11,028 bases of DNA, from positions 1 to 11,028 of the forward strand of contig JACPAP010000224.1 in NCBI GenBank assembly GCA_016180765.1, given 5' to 3'. Positions 5,456 through 11,028 of this stretch are shown in pieces. Below the pieces are notes generated by a model. It saw nothing but the letters and a program-made list of their open reading frames with translations. It was not told where the DNA came from and made no database searches. Each line of letters starts with the position of its first letter. Positions within the stretch are counted from its first letter, which is position 1. Made by a program: the position numbers and the translations under genes. The DNA comes from Gemmatimonadota bacterium (GTDB lineage Bacteria; Gemmatimonadota; Gemmatimonadetes; Gemmatimonadales; GWC2-71-9).

Positions 5456-8400
5456 GTGAAAACCGCGAGCCTGGTGTTTTGCGGCGCGTGGGTCTTGCCG
5501 TCGATGCTGTTCGCGCAGGGCGTGACGACGGCTGGGATCCACGGCCTGGTGACCGCGCTGGACGGATCACCGTTACCTCAGGCGGCCGTGCTGGCCGTGC
5601 ATCTGCCCAGCAACACCCAATACCGGGCCCTGGTGCGGTCCGGCGGCGTCTACAACATCCCCAACATGCGCGTGGGCGGACCGTACCAGGTCACGGTCAC
5701 CTTGATCGGCTATCGGCCGGACACCGCGCAGGACGTCTCGCTCAACCTGGGACAGGATCTGCGATTGGACTTCCGGTTGGCCGCACAGGCGGTGCAGCTG
5801 GCGGAGGTCGAGGTCAGGGCGCCGTCCGACGAGGTGCTGAACACCGGCCGGACCGGGGCTGCCACGTTCGTCAACGAACCGACGGTCGTTGCCATTCCGT
5901 CGATCAAACGCAGCACCCGGGACCTGATCCGTCTGGACCCGCGGAACGACGGCAACTACGCCTTTGCCGGCCGCAACTGGCTCTACAACAACATCTCGCT
6001 GGATGGATCCTACTTCAACAATCCCTTTGGCCTCGACGACCCCGCCCCCGGCGGGCAGACCAGCGCCGAGCCGGTGCCCTACGACGCCGTCGAGGGAGTG
6101 CAGGTCTCCCTCGCTCCGTTCGACGTCCGTGAGGGCGGGTTCACCGGCGCCAACGTCAACACGGTGACCAAGAGCGGCACCAACACCTTCCGCGGATCCG
6201 CCTACACCTTCTACCGGAACGAAAGCTTCCTGGGCAACCAGGTGAGGGGCAACCCGGTGCTGGCGAACCCGGATCTCACATTCATTCAGTCCGGGCTCTC
6301 GTTCGGCGGGCCGCTGGTCCGCGACAAGCTCTTCTTCTTCTTAAACGGGGAAATCGAACGCACCGACGAGCCCGGGACCAACTTCGTGGCCAATCGCGAC
6401 GTCGGCCCGCCGGCGTTCGGCGAGTCGCGGGTCCGCGCGTCCACGATGGATTCCATCCGGCAGCGGATGATCGCCGAGTACAACTACGATCCGGGCGAGT
6501 ACGAAGGCTACGTCCACGAGACCAACAACAACAAGCTACTCCTGAAGCTGGACTGGAACATCAACGCCAACAACAACCTCTCGCTCCGGTACAACTTCCT
6601 CGACGCCAAGCGCGACCTGGGGCCGCACCCGTTCGTGTTGAGTTACGCCAACACGGGCCGGGGGCCCAACGAAAGCAGCCTACCCTTCTACAAGTCCGGG
6701 TATGCCATCAACAACCAGCTCAACTCCTTCGCCCTGGAGATCAACAGCCGCGGCAGCCGTCTCGCCAATCGCCTGTTCGCGAGCTACAACCGCTTCCGAG
6801 ACTTCCGGCAGCCCTTCAGCGACGACTTCCCCACCATCGACATCGGCGAAGCCGGAGTGCAGTACACCACGCTCGGACACGAACCGTTCTCGATTCACAA
6901 CATCCTGGATCAGGATGTCTGGCAGTTCACCGACAACCTGAGCCTGTTCCGCGGCAGGCACGTGATCACGGTGGGCGCCAACTTCGAGTACTTCGGTTTC
7001 TTCAACTCGTTTAACATCTTCCGGCACGGCGTCTTCTTCCTGCCCTATTTCATTCCCATCGGCAGCACGTTCGATGCAGTGAACGATTTCTTCAACGCCA
7101 CCGCTCCGGGAGCCGGCCAGAAGGATTTCCGCGGGATGATCACGCCCGCCACGGCGCCGTACAAGGGCGAGAACATCGACCTCGGCCAGTTCGCCGTGTA
7201 CGCGCAGGACGAGTTTCTAGTGTCCGAGCGCTTCAACCTGACGTGGGGACTGCGCGTGGATTTCCCGACGTACTTCACGGACCCGGTGGCCAATCCGTTC
7301 TCCACCGACTCCCTGACCGCGCGGGATGAGAATGGGAATATCGAGGTCGTTGATCAAGCGAGCCTGCCGGGCGCCACTCCCATGTTGGCGCCGCGGATCG
7401 GGTTCAACTGGAACGCCGTTGGCCAGCGGAGCACGCAGGTGCGGGGCGGGACGGGGGTCTTCACGGGCCGGGTGCCCTTCGTGTGGGTGGGCAACGTGAT
7501 CTCCAATCCGGGGGCCAATCCCAACCTGTGGAGCCCCTTCAACACCGGGGCGCCGCAGATTCGGACCTCGGAGGACGCGATTCTCCAGCAATCGTTCGAT
7601 CTCAACGGCATGGATCCCGACTTCAGGTGGCCCCAGGTTTGGACCACCGACCTCGCTCTCGACCAGCAGCTTCCCGGTGGCTGGCTCGGCACGCTCGAGG
7701 TGATCTACGGCAAGGATCTCAACTCGGTCTTCATGCGGAACGCCGACCTCGGCCCGGCCCTCCGCACCCTTGCCGACGGTCGCCCGTACTACGGCGGTTT
7801 CGGCGCCAACGAGTTGAACCCCGACGGCGGGGCAGGCATCTACGTCATCGACAACACCAGTGAGGGACACAACCTCAGCGTCACGGCGCAGCTCCGGAAG
7901 TTCTTCGCGTCAGGGCTCGTCACCACCCTTTCCTATGCCCACACCCAGGCCAAGAACAACCTCAAGTCCACCGAGATCGCCAGCGTGCTGTGGCAGAACC
8001 AGCCGGTGCAGGGGAATCCCAACCAGCCCGAGCTCAGCTTCTCCGAGTTCGGCCAGCGGCACCGGATCATCGGCAGCGCCTCGTACGAGCACGCCTGGTC
8101 CGAGAACCTGCGCACGCGGCTGGGGCTCTTCGTGGAGGTGGCGGAAGGCAACCGGTTCGCAGGCGCCGGCGGGAATCGGTACTCCTTCATCTACTCCGGC
8201 GACGTGAACGGCGACGGCTACGGCGGCAACGACCTGATCTACATCCCGGCCAGCCAGAGCGAGATCGTGTTTGCCACCTGTCCCACCCTGTGCGGGTCGG
8301 CCATCACGCCCCAGCAGCAGTGGGATGCGTTCAACGCGTTCATCGAGCAGGACAAGTACTTGCGCAGCCACCGCGGGCAGATCGCCGAACGGTTCGGCGG

Positions 8401-8710
8401 GCTGAACCCGTGGTACCACAACCTCGATCTTCGGATCCTCCAGGACTTCGGCTTCGGCACCGGCGCCTCGCGCCACGCATTCCAGCTCAGCGTGGACATC
8501 CTGAACCTCACCAACCTGATCAACTCGAGCTGGGGTGTGCGGAAGGTCGCGAGCGCCGCGGCCACGTCGCCGCTCACGTTCACCAACGCCTTCGACGGGC
8601 AGGGCCGGCCGATCTTCAACTTCACCGGCCCGGCCCAGACGTTCGTCGATGACCCCGGGTTGCTGTCCCGGTGGCGGGCGCAGATCGGACTCCGGTATCT
8701 GTTCAACTGA
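5456..8710 (+). CDS. Oar-like TonB-dependent outer-membrane receptor
   Basis: 1084 residues from GTG 5456. Residues 1-21 are a signal peptide (MKTASLVFCG... ending LFAQ). About 22-118 is a carboxypeptidase regulatory-like domain (GIHGLVTALDGSPLPQAAV ... YQVTVTLIGYRP). About 125-240 is the plug, with LDGSYFNNPFG and GANVNTVTKSGTNTFRGSAY, the hallmark of Oar/Cna-B-type receptors. The rest is a 22-strand-type barrel rich in aromatic-alternating strands, ending RAQIGLRYLFN with a penultimate Phe. A conserved acidic loop DVNGDGYGGNDL sits at 916-927, and a Cys pair at C942/C946. Such receptors import, or in the case of Oar help export, large substrates across the outer membrane using TonB energy. 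No substrate-binding partner (SusD) is adjacent, so the cargo is unknown. A separate promoter-like element precedes it, and it converges on the DUF5916 gene. Confidence 0.93.
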   Translation: MKTASLVFCGAWVLPSMLFAQGVTTAGIHGLVTALDGSPLPQAAVLAVHLPSNTQYRALVRSGGVYNIPNMRVGGPYQVTVTLIGYRPDTAQDVSLNLGQDLRLDFRLAAQAVQLAEVEVRAPSDEVLNTGRTGAATFVNEPTVVAIPSIKRSTRDLIRLDPRNDGNYAFAGRNWLYNNISLDGSYFNNPFGLDDPAPGGQTSAEPVPYDAVEGVQVSLAPFDVREGGFTGANVNTVTKSGTNTFRGSAYTFYRNESFLGNQVRGNPVLANPDLTFIQSGLSFGGPLVRDKLFFFLNGEIERTDEPGTNFVANRDVGPPAFGESRVRASTMDSIRQRMIAEYNYDPGEYEGYVHETNNNKLLLKLDWNINANNNLSLRYNFLDAKRDLGPHPFVLSYANTGRGPNESSLPFYKSGYAINNQLNSFALEINSRGSRLANRLFASYNRFRDFRQPFSDDFPTIDIGEAGVQYTTLGHEPFSIHNILDQDVWQFTDNLSLFRGRHVITVGANFEYFGFFNSFNIFRHGVFFLPYFIPIGSTFDAVNDFFNATAPGAGQKDFRGMITPATAPYKGENIDLGQFAVYAQDEFLVSERFNLTWGLRVDFPTYFTDPVANPFSTDSLTARDENGNIEVVDQASLPGATPMLAPRIGFNWNAVGQRSTQVRGGTGVFTGRVPFVWVGNVISNPGANPNLWSPFNTGAPQIRTSEDAILQQSFDLNGMDPDFRWPQVWTTDLALDQQLPGGWLGTLEVIYGKDLNSVFMRNADLGPALRTLADGRPYYGGFGANELNPDGGAGIYVIDNTSEGHNLSVTAQLRKFFASGLVTTLSYAHTQAKNNLKSTEIASVLWQNQPVQGNPNQPELSFSEFGQRHRIIGSASYEHAWSENLRTRLGLFVEVAEGNRFAGAGGNRYSFIYSGDVNGDGYGGNDLIYIPASQSEIVFATCPTLCGSAITPQQQWDAFNAFIEQDKYLRSHRGQIAERFGGLNPWYHNLDLRILQDFGFGTGASRHAFQLSVDILNLTNLINSSWGVRKVASAAATSPLTFTNAFDGQGRPIFNFTGPAQTFVDDPGLLSRWRAQIGLRYLFN

Positions 8711-8713
8711 AGC

Positions 8714-8790
8714 GTGAGACGTGAGAAGGGAAGACGTGCGAGGTACCCTTCTCACGTCTCGCTTCTCACATCTTACTTCTCACGTCTTAC
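8714..8790. repeat. Inverted heptamer array C (TTCTCAC)
   Basis: Right arm: three tandem 14-base units at 8749-8762, 8763-8776 and 8777-8790, each made of two 7-base halves (TTCTCAC plus GTCTCGC, ATCTTAC or GTCTTAC); all six halves fit DTCTYRC. Left arm: GTGAGAC (8714-8720) and GTGAGAA (8721-8727), the reverse complement of the same unit. The array occupies almost the whole 84-base gap between two convergent genes. Confidence 0.85.
8716..8760. terminator. Strong hairpin between convergent genes, possible bidirectional terminator
   Basis: Bases 8716-8730 pair perfectly with 8746-8760 (15 bp, sequence GAGACGTGAGAAGGG and its complement) around a 15-base loop. It lies 5 bases after the receptor stop and about 35 bases beyond the DUF5916 stop, where a shared terminator would be expected. 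There is no T-run on either strand, so if it terminates it may rely on Rho or on the stem alone. Confidence 0.5.
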
Positions 8791-8794
8791 TGCC

Positions 8795-11028
8795 CTACCT
8801 GTTTATCCAGTACGACGCCTTCACCAGGAAGGTGTTGTCGGCTCGCAGCCGGAACAACTCTCCAAAATCGCCGGCGAGCGACCCGCTGCCCTCCGTGGGG
8901 GCCGAGGCGCCGCGCCCCTGGGCCCAGACCAGGAATAACGTGGAGCCCGGCTGGTACTCCCAGCGCAGCACCACGTTCGAGCGGAACTGCTTGAAGTTGA
9001 ACCCGCCGGGGTTTCCCGCCACCGCCGGGTCCCCGTAGGGTTGGTACCGATCGTCGTAGGTCGGCGCCCTGGGATCGGCCAACTCACGCACGTCGCCATA
9101 GGTCCCCTGGCTCACGAACGGCTGGGCGTACACCTGGAGCGTGAGATCGGGAGTGAACGTGTAATCGCCCCGCCAGGTCAGGGATGCGGTCCGTTGTTCG
9201 AGATGCGCGAAGGTGTAGTGCGGCGTCCCGACGCTGTCGGTGAAATTGCCGTACCACTGGGTGTCCCGTCGATTCCACGAGAAGCTCACGCCGAGCCAGC
9301 TGGAGAACCGGGTCGACGCGCGCGCTCTGACACCGGGGCTCAGGTTGAAGAAGCGCGTGCGTCCCCCGTCCTCGCGGGCGTAGTTGAACCACAGATTCGG
9401 GATCAACGGACGCCGGTCATCGGCATTGGTGCCGCCCCAGAGGGATATTACCGGATCGGTGCGCACGGCCGGCCCTCCGCGGGCGCAGCGGTCGCAGAAC
9501 ACGCCCCCCAACCGGCCAATGGTGCCCCCGAAGTGGATCCACCAGCGGGAGTTGAACTGGATGTGGGTATTGCTGTTGAACGCCCGCTCAATCGCCAGGC
9601 CGCCGGTGGTCCAATGCTGCCACCAGTTGAAGTTCCAGTAGGCCTGCTGGTAGAACGCCGCCGGACGGGTCCAGCGAAGGTTGAACCAGCTGCTCCAATT
9701 CTGCTCGTCGGCTCGCCGGAGATAGCCGAGGTCGTTGATCTCGAACCCCGCGGAACGGCGGCCGTACGCCGTCTCGAACCGGGTCCGCTCGCCGCCGAAC
9801 TTGGCGAAGCGAATCTCCCCGGCGTAGCCGTCGAGCGCCGTCCGGGCGGGGTCGTACGGAAGGCCGCCGTCGGAGCGTTGATAGTAGTGCACCGGATCCC
9901 GCTGGGTCGCGGCCATCACCTCGGCGGACCCTGCCACGCGAGACACATCGAACTCGCCGGACAGCTGATATCGCTTGCCCGGAAACCGGTGCCGGAAGTC
10001 CACCGCGCCCACGTAGGCCTGGCGCCGGAGGTACGGTGCGCTCCGCGGGTCGAGATCGCGATTCACGGCGGTCACCAGCAGGCCCACGTTGCTTTCGCCC
10101 TGCCGAAGGTCCTGCTGGGCGCGCAAGACGGCATAATTGGTGGCGGGCTCGAGCGTCGCTCCGCCCGCCCCGCCCACGCGCCGCGTGACCGCGTCCAGCA
10201 GGCCGAGCGACAGCCCTTGGGGGAGCCGTCCGCTGAGCTTGACCGCACCGAGAATGGCGGTGGCGGTGGGGGCCTCCGGCGTGGGATACCGACCCGCCAG
10301 CTGGGGCGCGCGCCCGATCCGCCGAGAGTAGAACAAGCCCTCGCCGGTGCTGCAGTCGTTCACGATGAAACAGTTCACGGGGAATCGGAACAACCCGCTG
10401 CCCTCCACGAAGAACGGCCGCCGCTCGTCGAAGAAGGTCTCGAACGCGGTGAGATTCACCACGGCCGGGTCCGCTTCGACCTGCCCGAAGTCGGGGTTGA
10501 TGGTCGCGTCCAGCGTGAGGTTGGAGGTGAGGCCGTACTTGACGTCGGCGCCTCCGGTGAGCCGCTGTGAGCGCCCGAACCCGGAAACGTCCGGCACCGA
10601 CACGTTCTTCGCCACGCCGTACGGCCTCAACTCCAGGCGCCGCGGGGCCGCGAGTCCGTCCAGCCCGGTGATCTCGCCGAGCTGCGAAACCAGCCCCGCC
10701 TGCGAAACCCGATACAGCGGCCAGCTCAGTCGCTCGGTATAGCGCTGGATGTCGCGCCACACGCCGAAACCGAATGTCTTGCTCGGACCCGGGGTGTAGC
10801 GCAGCTGTGAAAGGGGAATCCTGAACTCCGCCGTCCACCCGAGCGAGTCGATCGTGGTGGCCGCCTCCCAGACGGCATCCCAGGCGTCGTCTTCCTCGCC
10901 GTCGTTGTAGATGGCGTAGTCGCGTTTGACGCCCGCCGGATTCACCGCGAACTCGTATCCGGTGCGTCGATCGCGGTAGGAATCAATCATGATCTTGAGC
11001 TGATCCGAGGCCGTACGCACGTCGCGCC
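8795..11028 (-). CDS. DUF5916 (CBM9-like) outer-membrane protein, N-terminus outside the window
   Basis: At least 743 residues are visible; the frame is open at the right edge. The GTG at 11018-11020 falls inside the conserved domain and is a Val, not the start. Visible first is the end of a CBM9-like carbohydrate-binding fold (IMIDSYRDRRTGYEFAVNPAG, DDAWDAVWEAAT, GWTAEFRIPLSQLRY). Then comes the DUF5916 region (NPDFGQVEADPAVVNL, AFETFFDERRPFFVEGSGLF, FYSRRIGRAP), followed by a long beta-strand-rich C-terminal part ending FLVKASYWINR, which looks like an outer-membrane barrel. Family members usually have a signal peptide and about 100-150 more residues at the front. Function is unproven; a role at the cell surface with sugars or polymers is inferred from the CBM9-like part. 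Two Cys pairs are visible: CFIVNDC, and CDRC just before the RGGP motif. It is convergent with the receptor gene. Confidence 0.9.
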   Translation of the reverse strand, partial: RDVRTASDQLKIMIDSYRDRRTGYEFAVNPAGVKRDYAIYNDGEEDDAWDAVWEAATTIDSLGWTAEFRIPLSQLRYTPGPSKTFGFGVWRDIQRYTERLSWPLYRVSQAGLVSQLGEITGLDGLAAPRRLELRPYGVAKNVSVPDVSGFGRSQRLTGGADVKYGLTSNLTLDATINPDFGQVEADPAVVNLTAFETFFDERRPFFVEGSGLFRFPVNCFIVNDCSTGEGLFYSRRIGRAPQLAGRYPTPEAPTATAILGAVKLSGRLPQGLSLGLLDAVTRRVGGAGGATLEPATNYAVLRAQQDLRQGESNVGLLVTAVNRDLDPRSAPYLRRQAYVGAVDFRHRFPGKRYQLSGEFDVSRVAGSAEVMAATQRDPVHYYQRSDGGLPYDPARTALDGYAGEIRFAKFGGERTRFETAYGRRSAGFEINDLGYLRRADEQNWSSWFNLRWTRPAAFYQQAYWNFNWWQHWTTGGLAIERAFNSNTHIQFNSRWWIHFGGTIGRLGGVFCDRCARGGPAVRTDPVISLWGGTNADDRRPLIPNLWFNYAREDGGRTRFFNLSPGVRARASTRFSSWLGVSFSWNRRDTQWYGNFTDSVGTPHYTFAHLEQRTASLTWRGDYTFTPDLTLQVYAQPFVSQGTYGDVRELADPRAPTYDDRYQPYGDPAVAGNPGGFNFKQFRSNVVLRWEYQPGSTLFLVWAQGRGASAPTEGSGSLAGDFGELFRLRADNTFLVKASYWINR

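Noticed and set aside
8714..8790. CRISPR array
   Set aside because: The units are 7 or 14 bases long and contiguous with no spacers, and they form inverted arms; no cas genes are present.
9041..10570. Plus-strand open frame of 509 codons opposite DUF5916
   Set aside because: Antisense shadow; the minus-strand frame carries the conserved DUF5916 motifs along its whole length.
11018..11020. GTG as the start of the DUF5916 gene
   Set aside because: It lies inside the conserved CBM9-like region and the frame remains open to the window edge, so the gene is partial rather than starting here.

Overview
The window is a GC-rich bacterial chromosome segment (roughly two thirds G+C by eye). It carries secreted hydrolases, a large Oar-type TonB-dependent receptor and a DUF5916 outer-membrane protein. 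This mix suggests a Gram-negative soil-type bacterium, most likely Gemmatimonadota or possibly Acidobacteriota. That placement is inferred from gene content; there is no marker gene.

Layout. Positions 1-104 are AT-rich (38 G+C in the first 100 bases). On the minus strand they encode a piece of a MoxR-family AAA ATPase that stops matching abruptly near position 104. From 105 to 363 there is no recognisable gene, only an inverted array of 7-base repeats (284-347) just before a ribosome binding site. At 364-1998 and 1995-3623 lie two tandem, ATGA-overlapping genes for secreted M20-family amidohydrolases of the AbgB (p-aminobenzoyl-glutamate hydrolase B-like) type. They are paralogues, about 80% identical by eye, and in both the usual metal-ligand Cys is replaced by Glu. 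A short ACT-domain-like remnant (3666-3782) precedes a DUF72/YecE-family gene (3805-4590). A second heptamer array fills the gap to a HAD phosphatase (about 4655-5404). A promoter-like TTGACA/TAGCGT pair overlaps the HAD stop codon and would drive the 1084-residue TonB-dependent receptor (5456-8710). The receptor converges on a DUF5916 protein read from the minus strand (8795 to beyond the right edge). The 84-base gap between the two is almost entirely a third heptamer array with a 15-bp perfect stem.

How the parts relate. The two amidohydrolases form a coupled unit and probably act outside the cytoplasm on N-acyl or aminoacyl amides. The receptor and the DUF5916 protein are both envelope proteins, but they are convergent and so not one operon. 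DUF72 and HAD are cytoplasmic and may be co-transcribed across the second array.

The most unusual feature not explained by the genes is the set of three intergenic modules. Each is built from degenerate 7-base units arranged as inverted arms. The unit differs in sequence at each locus (CGCTYAC, TCCAATG, TTCTCAC), but the 7-base period and inverted layout are kept.
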